Of a stretch of DNA of 64,000 nt, positions 1 through 8,999 are shown in pieces (position 1 is the stretch's first letter; each line of letters opens with the position of its first letter). Origin of the DNA: Rhodanobacter sp. C05 (GTDB lineage: Bacteria > Pseudomonadota > Gammaproteobacteria > Xanthomonadales > Rhodanobacteraceae); assembly GCF_002001165.1 (NCBI RefSeq), contig NZ_MUNQ01000007.1, forward strand, positions 186,001-250,000, given 5' to 3'. Both the position numbers and the translations under genes were made by a program. Below the pieces are notes generated by a model. That model was not told the DNA's origin and ran no database searches. It was given only the letters and a program-made list of their open reading frames with translations.

Positions 1-792
1 GGTCTGCGCCAGGCCACGACGCACCTCGACCAGCCGTTCCGGCGAGGAACTCACCACGGCCCAGGCCGGTTGCTGCAGCAGGCCGGCAAACGGGGCCGGA
101 TTGGCCCGGCGCAGCACGTCATACAACGCCGCCGGCGTGGGTGGTTGCGCATAGCGAGCACACCAGGCGCGCGACAGGTTCACCTGAAAAATATCGCCGG
201 CATAAAGGTGTTCGTGGATGCGTGCAACACCATCGAGAAACAATGGCGGCGCATCCTCTTCCCATGTGGTCGGTGCAGGCAACGACGGGATCAGCGGTGC
301 GGCGGCGAGATCTGACTCCAACATGTCGAGCAAATCCTCATGGCCAGCCTCGGCAAGCAGGATCGTGCAGTCGCGCGCGTGATCGACGATTACCGCGGCC
401 GGGCAGCGCACAGCCAGTGCCACCGGCAAGGCAGACGGCGGCCGCAACCTCAGCTTCGGCTCGATCTCGCCTGCCAGTTCGTACGCCAGCAGCAGCACCC
501 AGCCACCATGGAATGGCAGCTCATCGTCAGCTGGCGGCAATCGTTCGGCTTGCCAGGCCGCATCCAGCGCATCGAGGAAACGCCCACTCTGCAGATTTCC
601 GGCGCCATCACACAGACGGCCATCCGCGTACAGCGTGAGCCGATCGCGGGGGAACCCGAAAAGGATGTCGTAACGCGACTGCGCGGTGCCGCGCACCACG
701 CTTTCGAGCAGGCACGGGTAGCGTTCCGGAAACGAAGCGGCCGGCGCGAGCAAATCGCGCCGGCCGGCCAGAATACGACGATGGCAGGTCAC
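1..792 (-). CDS. pabB: Aminodeoxychorismate synthase component I (PabB), 3'-truncated by window edge
   Basis: PabB joins chorismate and ammonia (from the PabA glutaminase) to make 4-amino-4-deoxychorismate for folate. The 264 codons visible read as the N-terminal part of the anthranilate synthase/PabB family, including AGDIFQVNLSR in the chorismate-binding region and a following SSSPERLV stretch. The proposed GTG start lies two bases after the fabF stop, so translation is probably coupled. No in-frame ATG is better placed. The C-terminal half and stop codon are outside the window. TrpE is the main alternative, but the position behind fabF is the known pabB locus in many gammaproteobacteria. 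Confidence 0.85.
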   Translation of the reverse strand, partial: MTCHRRILAGRRDLLAPAASFPERYPCLLESVVRGTAQSRYDILFGFPRDRLTLYADGRLCDGAGNLQSGRFLDALDAAWQAERLPPADDELPFHGGWVLLLAYELAGEIEPKLRLRPPSALPVALAVRCPAAVIVDHARDCTILLAEAGHEDLLDMLESDLAAAPLIPSLPAPTTWEEDAPPLFLDGVARIHEHLYAGDIFQVNLSRAWCARYAQPPTPAALYDVLRRANPAPFAGLLQQPAWAVVSSSPERLVEVRRGLAQT

Positions 793-794
793 TC

Positions 795-2033
795 TCAGAC
801 GCGGCGGAATGCCAGCGTGCCGTTGGTGCCGCCAAAGCCGAACGAGTTGGAGATCGCCACGTCGAGCTTGGCTTCGCGCGCGGTGTGCGGCACGAAATCC
901 AGATCGCAGCCTTCGCTCGGCTCGTCCAGGTTGATTGTCGGTGGCAACACCTGGTCGCGCAGCGCCAGGATGGTGAAGATTGCCTCGACGCCGCCGGCTG
1001 CACCAAGCAGGTGGCCGGTGGTCGACTTGGTCGAGCTCATCGCCAGCTTGTAGGCGTGATCACCGAAGACCTTCTTCGCTGCCATCACCTCACCCAGATC
1101 GCCAAGTGGTGTGGAGGTGCCATGCGCGTTGATGTACTGCACGTCGGCCGGGGCAAGCTGGGCATCGTTCAAGGCGCTCTGCATGCAGCGCGCCGCACCC
1201 TCGCCGCCCTCGCTCGGCGCGGTCATGTGGAAGGCGTCGCCGCTCATGCCGAAGCCCGCCAGCTCGGCATAGATCCGGGCGCCGCGCGCCTTGGCATGTT
1301 CGTACTCTTCCAGCATCAGCACGCCGGCGCCGTCGGACAGCACGAAGCCGTCACGATCCTTGTCCCACGGACGACTGGCCTTGGTCGGCTCGTCATTGCG
1401 GGTGGACATCGCCTTGGCCGAACAGAAGCCGGCCATCGCAGTACCGGTGGTGGCGAACTCGGCGCCGCCGGCGATCATCGCATCGGCATCGCCGTACTGG
1501 ATCATCCGCGCGGCCAGACCGATGTTGTGGGTCGCCGTGGTGCATGCGGTAACGCAAGCGATATTCGGCCCCTTCAGGCCGAACATGATCGACAGCTGGC
1601 CCGAGACCATGTTGATGATCGAGCTGGGCACGTAGAACGGCGACACCCGGCGCGGTCCCTTGGCGGCAAGTTCGAGCGTGGTCGCTTCGATCGTGTACAA
1701 ACCGCCGATGCCGGCGCCGACGGCCACACCGATGCGCGGTGCGTTCTCTTCGGTCACTTCCAGCCCGGAATCACGCAAAGCCTGGGTACCCGCCGCCACG
1801 CCATAGTGGATGAACGGGTCCATCTTCTTGACGTCCTTGAGCGGCATCCACTGGGACGGATCGAAACCGCTGACCTGGCCGGCGATGCGCGTGGAATAAG
1901 CTGAGGTGTCGAAATGGGTGACCGGGCCGATCCCGCTGACACCCTTGAGGACACGCTCCCAGGCGCTGGCGAGTTCGTTGCCGACCGGCGAGATGATGCC
2001 CATGCCGGTCACTACCACACGTCGCTTGCTCAT
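795..2033 (-). CDS. fabF: Beta-ketoacyl-ACP synthase II
   Basis: FabF condenses malonyl-ACP with a growing acyl-ACP in fatty acid elongation. The 412-residue protein has the usual length and the Cys-His-His triad: nucleophile C164 in VTACTT, then His in [11 protein letters not shown] and His in [10 protein letters not shown]. It begins [12 protein letters not shown] and ends in the glycine-rich [10 protein letters not shown] loop. It lies downstream of acpP in the same direction, the classic acpP-fabF pair, and is followed directly by pabB. A hairpin with a T-run between acpP and fabF probably reduces read-through, so fabF may be made at lower level than the abundant carrier protein. Confidence 0.98.
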   Translation of the reverse strand: MSKRRVVVTGMGIISPVGNELASAWERVLKGVSGIGPVTHFDTSAYSTRIAGQVSGFDPSQWMPLKDVKKMDPFIHYGVAAGTQALRDSGLEVTEENAPRIGVAVGAGIGGLYTIEATTLELAAKGPRRVSPFYVPSSIINMVSGQLSIMFGLKGPNIACVTACTTATHNIGLAARMIQYGDADAMIAGGAEFATTGTAMAGFCSAKAMSTRNDEPTKASRPWDKDRDGFVLSDGAGVLMLEEYEHAKARGARIYAELAGFGMSGDAFHMTAPSEGGEGAARCMQSALNDAQLAPADVQYINAHGTSTPLGDLGEVMAAKKVFGDHAYKLAMSSTKSTTGHLLGAAGGVEAIFTILALRDQVLPPTINLDEPSEGCDLDFVPHTAREAKLDVAISNSFGFGGTNGTLAFRRV

Positions 2034-2173
2034 GCTGATCTTCCTTCGTGATTCCGTAAACCCGCGGCGGGCGTGCGCCTCGCGACACGGATCGCAGATA
2101 CGTCATCAACCTCGGCTTAGGCGCATCCTGCGCACCATACGGGGTCGGACGTTACAAATTGCAGAAACGAAAA

Positions 2174-2192
2174 CTGCGCCAAGAAGGCGCAG
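2174..2192 (-). terminator. Intrinsic terminator-like hairpin between acpP and fabF
   Basis: On the minus strand CTGCGCC and GGCGCAG form a 7-bp stem with a 5-base loop, followed by TTTTCGTTT. It sits about 80 bases after the acpP stop. It would end or attenuate acpP transcripts before fabF. Confidence 0.6.
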
Positions 2193-2270
2193 CATTCAGT
2201 ATCGCTGTATGAACCGACTGGCTCGCAGAGTGCAGGCCAGTCAGGCGCACAGCGATCAATGGCGAACCGA

Positions 2271-2510
2271 TCAATCCTTGGAGTGGGCCTTGATGTAGTC
2301 AACGGCCTGCTGCACGGTGGTGATCTTCTCGGCATCTTCGTCGGGAATCTCGGTCTCGAACTCTTCCTCGAGCGCCATCACCAGTTCCACCGTGTCCAGC
2401 GAGTCTGCGCCCAGATCGTCCACGAACGAAGCGTTCGCCGTGACTTCATCTTCCTTCACGCCCAACTGCTCGATGACGATTTTCTTGACGCGCTCTTCGA
2501 TGGTGCTCAT
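2271..2510 (-). CDS. acpP: Acyl carrier protein
   Basis: Acidic 79-residue carrier protein that holds acyl chains on a 4'-phosphopantetheine arm during fatty acid synthesis. The attachment serine is S37 in the [10 protein letters not shown] motif. The start chosen is ATG in [10 protein letters not shown]; an upstream in-frame ATG would add six residues foreign to the family, and a GAGAGG Shine-Dalgarno stretch lies about ten bases before the chosen codon. It sits between fabG and fabF on the same strand. Length and sequence match gammaproteobacterial AcpP closely. Confidence 0.98.
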   Translation of the reverse strand: MSTIEERVKKIVIEQLGVKEDEVTANASFVDDLGADSLDTVELVMALEEEFETEIPDEDAEKITTVQQAVDYIKAHSKD

Positions 2511-2707
2511 GTTGCCCATACCTCTCAAGGAGTAAATGTTTGTCTGTGCCGGCGTAATGCCCGCAAAAGGCCGGCGGCATTGTAGTGGTTAAACCGCGAA
2601 GCCGCCACGATCCGCCGGTGATACCAGGACGCAGCCCAAATGGGCCGACGCGAAAGCGCAATTGTCGCCTAAAACGAGCCCGCTGGCGACAACTGCCTGC
2701 GCATGCC

Positions 2708-3451
2708 TTACGGCATGTACATGCCGCCGTTGACGTGCAGGGTCTCGCCAGTGATATAGGCCGCCGCCGGCGAGGCCAGGAAACCCACCGCCTTGGCGAT
2801 GTCAGCCACCTCGCCAAGCCGGCCCAGAGCGATCTGGCCGAGCAGCGCCTGCTTCGACTCTTCGGGCAAGGCGCGGGTCATGTCGGTATCGATGAAGCCT
2901 GGCGCCACCACGTTGACGGTGATGCCGCGGGTGCCGATTTCGCGCGCCAGCGACTTGGAGAACGCAATGATGCCGGCCTTCGCCGCCGCGTAATTCGCCT
3001 GGCCCGGATTGCCGGTAAGGCCGATCACCGAGGCGATCGAGATGATGCGGCCCTTGCGTGCCTTCATCATCCCGCGCATTACCGCCTTGGAGGTGCGATA
3101 GACCGAGCTGAGGTTGGTATCGAGGATGACGTTCCAGTCTTCCTCGCGCATGCGCATCAGCAGCTGGTCGCGGGTGATGCCGGCGTTGTTGACCAGGATC
3201 GACACCGCGCCGAATTCCCTCGCGATGCTGTCGACCAGCGCGTCGACCGCGGCGCTGTCGGTGACATTCAGCACGCGACCATGGCCACCATGTGCTGCCA
3301 GTCGATCACCGATCGCCGCAGCACCACTCTCGCTGGTCGCGGTGCCGATCACGGTGGCGCCCATCGCTGCCAGTTCGTCGGCAATCGCCGCACCGATGCC
3401 GCGGCTGGCGCCGGTGACCAGCGCGATTTCACCTTGCAGTGGCTTGCTCAT
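2708..3451 (-). CDS. fabG: 3-oxoacyl-ACP reductase
   Basis: Short-chain dehydrogenase (247 residues) that reduces beta-ketoacyl-ACP with NADPH. The cofactor loop GASRGIG (residues 14-20), the NNAG motif (88-91) and the catalytic S141-Y154-K158 set are all present; the C-terminus ends in HVNGGMYMP, typical of FabG. The start MSKPLQGEIA is preferred over an upstream in-frame codon because the added nine residues do not fit the family and AGGA precedes it. Encoded between fabD and acpP. Confidence 0.97.
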   Translation of the reverse strand: MSKPLQGEIALVTGASRGIGAAIADELAAMGATVIGTATSESGAAAIGDRLAAHGGHGRVLNVTDSAAVDALVDSIAREFGAVSILVNNAGITRDQLLMRMREEDWNVILDTNLSSVYRTSKAVMRGMMKARKGRIISIASVIGLTGNPGQANYAAAKAGIIAFSKSLAREIGTRGITVNVVAPGFIDTDMTRALPEESKQALLGQIALGRLGEVADIAKAVGFLASPAAAYITGETLHVNGGMYMP

Positions 3452-3506
3452 CTGTTGAGGTTCCTGACATTCAATCAATGGAAGAAATCATGAGTACCGG
3501 GGAAGG

Positions 3507-4454
3507 TCACGCCCATTCGGCGAACGCAGCATCCAATTCGGCCGGTGCACCGATCGCACGTGCATCGACCGTCTTGTCGATGCGCTTGATCAGGCCGCTC
3601 AGCACCTTGCCGGGGCCACACTCCGCAATGCGGGTAGCACCACCAGCAGCCAGCGCCTGCACGCATTCAGTCCAGCGCACAGGCAGGTACAGCTGGCGCT
3701 GCAGCGCGCCGCGAATTTCATCAACCGAGCCGTAGCTGCGCGCTTCGGCGTTCTGTACCACAGGGATCGACGGCAGCTGCCAGCTGATCGAGCCCATGCG
3801 TTCACCCAGCTTGTCAGCGGCATCGCGCATCAAGGCGCAATGCGATGGCACCGAGACAGCCAGCCTGATCACCTTCTTCACGCCCAGCTCGGCAACCCTC
3901 GCCAGCGCACGATCGACCGCCTCGGCATTACCGGCGATCACCAGTTGGCCGGGTGAATTGAAGTTCGCCGGCGACACCACCTGTCCCTGCGCCACCTCTT
4001 CGCACACCGCAGCAATCTGCGCATCGTCGCCACCGAGGATCGCCGCCATCGCGCCCACGCCGGCCGGCACGGCTGCCTGCATCAAACGACCGCGCTCGGC
4101 CACCAGCGCTGCCGCATCATGCAGGGACAGTGCGCCGGCACAGACCAGCGCGCTGTACTCGCCCAGGCTGTGACCTGACAACTGTGCCGGCTGCACGCCA
4201 CCCAGCTTCTGCCACACCCGCCATACCGCCACGCTGGCAGCGAGGAGTGCCGGCTGGGTGTTCTCGGTACGGTTGAGCTGGTCTTCCGGCCCGCGAGCGC
4301 TCAAGTTCCACAGATCGAGCCCGGCACCCTGCGAGGCCTCTGCAAACGTCGCCTGCACTTCGGCATGCGCGGCGGCAAGCTCGGCCAGCATGCCGACCGA
4401 TTGCGAGCCCTGACCGGGGAAAACAAAAGCGAGCGAGGCGGAAGTTGAACTCAT
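3507..4454 (-). CDS. fabD: Malonyl-CoA:ACP transacylase
   Basis: FabD moves malonyl groups from CoA to ACP. The protein starts with MSSTSASLAFVFPGQGSQ and has the nucleophile S96 in GHSLGEY and the partner His in VPSHCALM. With 315 residues it matches the family; a longer reading frame upstream adds 18 unlikely residues. It lies between fabH and fabG in one transcriptional direction, as in the E. coli fab cluster. Confidence 0.97.
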   Translation of the reverse strand: MSSTSASLAFVFPGQGSQSVGMLAELAAAHAEVQATFAEASQGAGLDLWNLSARGPEDQLNRTENTQPALLAASVAVWRVWQKLGGVQPAQLSGHSLGEYSALVCAGALSLHDAAALVAERGRLMQAAVPAGVGAMAAILGGDDAQIAAVCEEVAQGQVVSPANFNSPGQLVIAGNAEAVDRALARVAELGVKKVIRLAVSVPSHCALMRDAADKLGERMGSISWQLPSIPVVQNAEARSYGSVDEIRGALQRQLYLPVRWTECVQALAAGGATRIAECGPGKVLSGLIKRIDKTVDARAIGAPAELDAAFAEWA

Positions 4455-4596
4455 GGATGCGGAGATTCCATCGACGAAAACCGCCATGGTGCCAGCATCG
4501 CTGCCCATACGCAGCTGTATTCGTTATTTTTGCAGGGTGGAAAAGCACAATGCCACCCGAAGGCGGCATTGTAGAGAAAACCTGAACTGCTCCGGC

Positions 4597-5571
4597 TCAG
4601 TAGCGCAGCAGCGCCGAAGCCCAGGTGAAGCCGCCGCCGAACGCTTCCAGCAACAGGTTCTGGCCACGCTGCACCTTGCCCGAACGCACCGCGTAATCGA
4701 GCGCCAGCGGCACCGAACCGGACGAAGTATTGGCGTGCTTGTCGACCGTGACGATGACCCGGTCCATGGACATCTTCAGCCGCTTGGCGGTGGCCTCGAT
4801 GATGCGCAGGTTCGCCTGATGCGGGATCAGCCAGTCGATGTCCGACTCCACCATATTGGCAGCCTGCAGGGTTTCCTCCACCAGCGAGTCGAGCGTCTTC
4901 ACCGCGACCTTGAACACTTCACGACCTGACATGTTGATGCGCACGCCGTGATTGGGCTCGTCCTTGAAACCGACCGACACGCCCACCGGGTTGTACAACA
5001 GATGCTTGAAGCCGCCATCGGCATGCAGGCAGGTGGCATAGATGCCAGGCTCGCTGGAAGCTTCCAGCACCACGGCGCCCGCACCGTCGCCAAACAGCAC
5101 GCAACTTTCACGTTCGGTCCAGTCGACCATCCGGGTCAGCGTCTCGGCACCGATCACCAGCACCTTCTTCGACTGCCCGCTCTTGATGAACTTGTCGGCA
5201 ATGCCCAGCGCATAGACAAAGCCCGAACAGGCGGCATTGACGTCGAACGCGGCGCAGCCGTTCGCACCGAGTCGATGCTGCACCAGGCAGGCGGTGGACG
5301 GAAAGATGATGTCCGGCGTGGTGGTGCCAAGCACGATCAGGTCAAGCTCGGACGCCTTGACACCGGCCGCTTCCAGCGCACGCTGCGCGGCAAGGAATGC
5401 AAGGTCGCCAGTGGTTTCCCCGTCAGCAGCAATATGGCGCTGACGAATACCCGTGCGGGTATGGATCCACTCGTCGCTGGTATCGACGATCTTTTCCAGA
5501 TCGGCATTGGTGACCACGCGCTCTGGCAGCGCGCTGCCGGTGGCAATGATGCGGGAGTAGATCTGGGCCAT
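4597..5571 (-). CDS. fabH: Beta-ketoacyl-ACP synthase III
   Basis: FabH starts fatty acid synthesis by condensing acetyl-CoA (or another short acyl-CoA) with malonyl-ACP. All three catalytic residues are visible: C115 in NAACSGF, H251 in PHQANLR and N281 in KHANTSSG. Length 324 is normal. The gene follows rpmF on the same strand. The usual plsX between rpmF and fabH is absent here, which is the arrangement I know from Xanthomonadales. Confidence 0.98.
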   Translation of the reverse strand: MAQIYSRIIATGSALPERVVTNADLEKIVDTSDEWIHTRTGIRQRHIAADGETTGDLAFLAAQRALEAAGVKASELDLIVLGTTTPDIIFPSTACLVQHRLGANGCAAFDVNAACSGFVYALGIADKFIKSGQSKKVLVIGAETLTRMVDWTERESCVLFGDGAGAVVLEASSEPGIYATCLHADGGFKHLLYNPVGVSVGFKDEPNHGVRINMSGREVFKVAVKTLDSLVEETLQAANMVESDIDWLIPHQANLRIIEATAKRLKMSMDRVIVTVDKHANTSSGSVPLALDYAVRSGKVQRGQNLLLEAFGGGFTWASALLRY

Positions 5572-5659
5572 TCAGCTATCCATCAATGAAACGGAGGATT
5601 GAACGCCTTGGGTGGCGTCTGCGCAATGCCGTACTGGATATTCCGGCATCCATGAACGC

Positions 5660-5682
5660 AAAACGGCGCGTCGCCGCGCCGT
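5660..5682 (-). terminator. Terminator-like hairpin after rpmF
   Basis: On the minus strand ACGGCGCG and CGCGCCGT form a GC-rich stem with a GCGA loop followed by TTTTG. It lies between rpmF and fabH and could separate ribosomal-protein expression from the fab genes. Confidence 0.5.
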
Positions 5683-5728
5683 CTCGCATGATCGTGTCCC
5701 GGAACCCCTGAGGGTTCCGCCGAACCGA

Positions 5729-5923
5729 TCAATCCTCGACCGACACCGCACCCTTGGTTTCGATCACTTTCTTGCCGCGGTAGTAGCCATCCTTGGTGAC
5801 GTGATGGCGCAGATGCACTTCGCCACTGGTCGGATCGGTGGACAGCTGCACGGTCTTCAGCGCGTCGTGCGAACGACGCATGCCGCGGGTGGACGGGGTA
5901 CGGCGGCTCTTGGCAACTGCCAT
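5729..5923 (-). CDS. rpmF: 50S ribosomal protein L32
   Basis: A basic 64-residue protein starting [22 protein letters not shown], the conserved N-terminus of bacterial L32. The body has the [24 protein letters not shown] pattern typical of the proteobacterial, zinc-ligand-free form. It follows yceD on the same strand, a very widely conserved pair, and precedes fabH. Confidence 0.97.
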   Translation of the reverse strand: MAVAKSRRTPSTRGMRRSHDALKTVQLSTDPTSGEVHLRHHVTKDGYYRGKKVIETKGAVSVED

Positions 5924-5992
5924 GGTAATTCTCCAACGGAAACTTGATGATCTGTTGCGACAAAACCAGGATCGGATGATCCGGGTCGGTGT

Positions 5993-6511
5993 TTACTTCT
6001 TCAGTTCGCGCAATACCGCGAACGGATTTTCGGAGCGCCCCTCACCGGCGGAATTCTCTTCCGGTTCGTGGCCTGTCACTTCGTCGGGCAGACTGCTGTC
6101 CGGATTGATCGGAATCAGCGGCAGCGCCAACAGCAATTCGTCTTCGATGACATCTGCCGGTTTCAACCGGCCATCCTCAGCCACCAGCAGTGGTTCGCAA
6201 TCGGGCGGCAAGCCGGCCTCATCGCGCTCCAGCTTGATCAGGCCAAGCCGGGTGTTCACCACCACTGGCAGTACAAACGGTTCCAGCGTGCGTTGGCAGA
6301 CCAGCGTGAGCGAAGCCTGCGCGCGAACATCGAGATAGTCCGTACCCAGGCTGTCGCGCCCGAAATCCAGCTCGAATTGCGCCACCCCATCGGGGCCCGC
6401 CAGTGCCTCGCACAGGCGTGACATGGCCGCGATGGGTAGCGTTCCCTCAAACGAACGCCGCGCCGAGACCATGCGCCAAGCGTCCACGGACTCTGGCAGT
6501 GTCACGGACAT
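5993..6511 (-). CDS. yceD: YceD family protein (DUF177), 23S rRNA accumulation factor
   Basis: A 172-residue protein of the DUF177/YceD family. The RQASLTLVCQRTLEPF-like segment with a single Cys (VCQRTLEPF) and the acidic C-terminus (ENSAGEGRSENPF) are characteristic. In E. coli the yceD-rpmF pair is co-transcribed and YceD is linked to 23S rRNA accumulation; the molecular activity is not known. Gene order yceD-rpmF-fab supports the call. It is divergent from the gene at 6657. Confidence 0.9.
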   Translation of the reverse strand: MSVTLPESVDAWRMVSARRSFEGTLPIAAMSRLCEALAGPDGVAQFELDFGRDSLGTDYLDVRAQASLTLVCQRTLEPFVLPVVVNTRLGLIKLERDEAGLPPDCEPLLVAEDGRLKPADVIEDELLLALPLIPINPDSSLPDEVTGHEPEENSAGEGRSENPFAVLRELKK

Positions 6512-6656
6512 AATCGCGAAATATTAGGTATGAAGCCGTCCCAAGTCAACTGGTATGGCTATCCAGAGCCATGAAACACCCCTTTCAGAGGCTTATTTTG
6601 CCTGATCCGGCCTCGATGCGGCAGACTGAATCCCTTCGCCACCTGAACTGCCACTC

Positions 6657-7112
6657 GTGAATGACTATCTGACGCCCGGCGTCACCATACTGTTGTTGCT
6701 GCTGGTTGCCGGCGTTGGCTGGGCCCTCCTCATGCGTCGACGCCAGGCGCTGCGCAGCCGCAGCCTGCAGACTCTGCTCGATCTGGCCGATCGGCTCGAA
6801 ACAGACCTCAAGACCTGCCGCTCCGGCCTGCAGCAGGCGCATGCCGTAATGTCGCTCAATCCCGACCTGCCCGCCGCCAGCGAACAGGATGCCCAGCATG
6901 CCATCGATGGTGGCCTGCGTGCCTTGTTGCAACAGCGGCTGTGGATTCGTGATCAGTCGGCACATGCCAGCCAGCGTGAGCTGGACGAAGCTGCCAACTC
7001 GATGCGCCATACGCGCGATCGCCTGCAACCCCTGTTGCAGGCGCTTACCCAAGCCCAGCACGACCTGAACAGCGCCATGCGCGAACACATCCGTCGCGAA
7101 TCCGATACATGA
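6657..7112 (+). CDS. Small single-pass membrane protein with coiled-coil domain
   Basis: A 151-residue protein of unknown function. Residues about 8-25 (GVTILLLLLVAGVGWALLM) form one membrane segment, followed by an Arg-rich stretch and a long hydrophilic helical region rich in Leu, Gln and Arg that may form a coiled coil, facing the cytoplasm by the positive-inside rule. The start is GTG; no ATG is better placed. Its last four bases overlap the next gene (ATGA), so the two are translationally coupled. I do not recognise a family. Confidence 0.7.
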   Translation: MNDYLTPGVTILLLLLVAGVGWALLMRRRQALRSRSLQTLLDLADRLETDLKTCRSGLQQAHAVMSLNPDLPAASEQDAQHAIDGGLRALLQQRLWIRDQSAHASQRELDEAANSMRHTRDRLQPLLQALTQAQHDLNSAMREHIRRESDT

Positions 7113-7708
7113 CAGCCTCGGCGCTGGCAGCGCCCCGACTGGTGCTGGGCTCCACTTCGCGTTACCGCGCCGAGCTGCTGCACCGGCTGGCGCTCGATTT
7201 CGAGCAATGCGCACCCGGCACGGACGAATCTGCGTTGCCCGGCGAGCTTCCCGCAGCACGCGCGCTACGCCTGGCGATTGCCAAGGCCGACGCTGCGGCG
7301 AATGGGCTGCGCGATGCATTGGTGATCGGTTCCGACCAGGTGGCCGAACTCGACGGACTGACCCTCGACAAGCCCGGTACGAACGAACGCGCCCGCGCCC
7401 AGCTCAGCGTCAGCTCGGGTCGCGAGGTGCATTTCCATACTGCGCTGTGCCTGCTCGACACCCGCGACGGTCGTCGGCAAACCCATGTCGATCACACCCG
7501 CGTGCGCTTCCGTGTATTGAGCGCAGGGGAAATCGAACGCTATATCGAACGCGAGCAACCGCTCGACTGCGCTGGCAGTTTCAAGTGCGAAGGTCTGGGT
7601 ATCAGCCTGTTCGAGGCTATCGACAATCACGACCCCAGCGCGCTGATCGGATTGCCGCTGATCGCGCTGGCGCGATTGCTGCGCGAGGCCGGCATCGAAC
7701 TGCCATAG
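7109..7708 (+). CDS. yceF: Maf-family nucleoside triphosphate pyrophosphatase (YceF-like)
   Basis: Maf proteins hydrolyse non-canonical or modified nucleoside triphosphates; the YceF branch acts on 7-methyl-GTP. The N-terminal LVLGSTSRYRAELL motif, GSDQVAELDG with the catalytic aspartate, LDKPGT, and the SFKCEGLGISLFEAIDNHDPSALIGLPL block are family hallmarks. The sequence resembles the YceF rather than the YhdE subgroup. Length 199 is normal. In E. coli yceF lies next to yceD-rpmF-fab, so the neighbourhood fits although here the orientation differs. Confidence 0.93.
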   Translation: MTASALAAPRLVLGSTSRYRAELLHRLALDFEQCAPGTDESALPGELPAARALRLAIAKADAAANGLRDALVIGSDQVAELDGLTLDKPGTNERARAQLSVSSGREVHFHTALCLLDTRDGRRQTHVDHTRVRFRVLSAGEIERYIEREQPLDCAGSFKCEGLGISLFEAIDNHDPSALIGLPLIALARLLREAGIELP

Positions 7709-7776
7709 GACCGGCTTTGCCGGACAATCGCTACACTGCCTCCGTGCCCCTCAACCCGCCCTGCACCGAAGGAATC

Positions 7777-8718
7777 ATGTCAGCCATCTCCACGCTTCGC
7801 GATGAAGGACTGCAACAGCGCCTGGACGCCGCCATGGCCCAGGTCAACCAAGTGCTGCTGGGCAAGCCGCGCCAGGTGAAGCTGGCGTTCACCTGTCTGA
7901 TTGCGGGTGGTCACCTGCTGCTGGAGGACATACCCGGCGTCGGCAAGACCACCCTCGCCCATGCATTGGCTGCCACCTTCGCACTCGACTTCCAGCGCGT
8001 GCAGTTCACCAGCGACCTGCTGCCGTCGGACATCGTCGGCGTCAGCATATACGAACGCGAAACCAGTCAGTTCCGCTTTCATCCCGGCCCGATCTTCACC
8101 GGCCTGCTGCTGGCCGACGAAATCAACCGTGCCAGCCCGAAGACACAGAGCGCACTGCTGGAGGCGATGGCCGAACATCAAGTCACCGTGGACGGCCAGA
8201 CCCATCTGCTGGCGCAGCCGTTCTTCGTCGTTGCCACGCAGAACCCGCTCGACCTCAATGGCACCTTCCCGCTGCCCGACTCGCAGCTCGACCGTTTCAT
8301 GTTGCGGCTGTCGCTGGATTATCCGGATGCCACTGCCGAACGCGCCCTGCTCACCGGCAGCGATCGCCGCGATCTGCTGGCCCAGTTGACACCGCAACTC
8401 GACGGCGCCGCCCTGCTCGCGCTGCACCGGCAGGCGCAGACGATCACCGCCAGCGCCGCCCTGCTCGACTATCTGCAGGCCTTGCTTGCAGCCAGCCGCC
8501 GGCATGCCGAGATTCGCGTGGGCCTGTCGCCACGTGCAGGGCTTGCCTTGTTGAGCGCTGCACGTGCATGGGCGCTGCTCAGCAACCGCATCCATGTCTT
8601 GCCCGAAGATATCCAGGCGCTGTTCGTGCCGCTGGCTGCCCATCGCCTGCTGTCGGTACGTGGCGCCAGTGGTGACACGCTGGCACGACAGCTGCTGGCT
8701 GAGGTGGCGGTGGATTGA
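7777..8718 (+). CDS. MoxR-family AAA+ ATPase
   Basis: A 313-residue AAA+ ATPase with the MoxR pattern: Walker A GVGKTT (residues 54-59) in LEDIPGVGKTTLA, Walker B LLADEINRA, sensor 1 in FFVVATQNP, and a C-terminal lid. MoxR proteins act as chaperone-like ATPases that assemble or activate partner complexes. The start is the ATG behind a GAAGGA ribosome site; the open frame extends far upstream but that part overlaps yceF. It is followed by DUF58 and a TgpA-like transglutaminase, the standard MoxR operon partners. A palindromic element separates it from the DUF58 gene. Confidence 0.95.
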   Translation: MSAISTLRDEGLQQRLDAAMAQVNQVLLGKPRQVKLAFTCLIAGGHLLLEDIPGVGKTTLAHALAATFALDFQRVQFTSDLLPSDIVGVSIYERETSQFRFHPGPIFTGLLLADEINRASPKTQSALLEAMAEHQVTVDGQTHLLAQPFFVVATQNPLDLNGTFPLPDSQLDRFMLRLSLDYPDATAERALLTGSDRRDLLAQLTPQLDGAALLALHRQAQTITASAALLDYLQALLAASRRHAEIRVGLSPRAGLALLSAARAWALLSNRIHVLPEDIQALFVPLAAHRLLSVRGASGDTLARQLLAEVAVD

Positions 8719-8731
8719 TGCGCAGCATCTT

Positions 8732-8999
8732 AGAGCCTGTTCACGGTCTCCCTGCGCCCCGCGCCGGGAGCTGTTTGCGCGCAGGCCAAGGAAGAACGAG
8801 GAAGTGTACGTCCGTACACGACCGAGTGATGACGCCGGCATGCGGGCAAACAGACCCGGCCCGAAGGGTTGCCGTTGAGTGGCCGCCATGCGGCTGCGCG
8901 CGGCTTGACCTGACCGCCAGTCAGGCGCTGCGCCGCACACAACCACCTGACGGCCACTCAACGGCAACGCGAGGTGCAGGGAGACCGTGAACAGGCTCT
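8732..8999. repeat. Nested palindromic element (MITE/REP-like) inside the moxR operon
   Basis: The outer arms are perfect 24-bp inverted copies, 8732-8755 and 8976-8999. Inside, 8868-8885 and 8951-8968 are perfect 18-bp inverted copies, and GTGTACG-TC-CGTACAC around 8804-8819 forms a third palindrome. The element fills almost the whole gap between moxR and the DUF58 gene. No convincing protein is encoded. The right arm overlaps the proposed GTG start of the next gene and contains a GGGAG ribosome-site-like sequence just before it. Confidence 0.8.

Noticed and set aside
8715..8990. Open frame of 91 codons in the moxR-DUF58 gap
   Set aside because: It lies entirely inside the palindromic element and reads Arg/Pro/Cys-rich sequence through inverted repeats; no ribosome site or family pattern.
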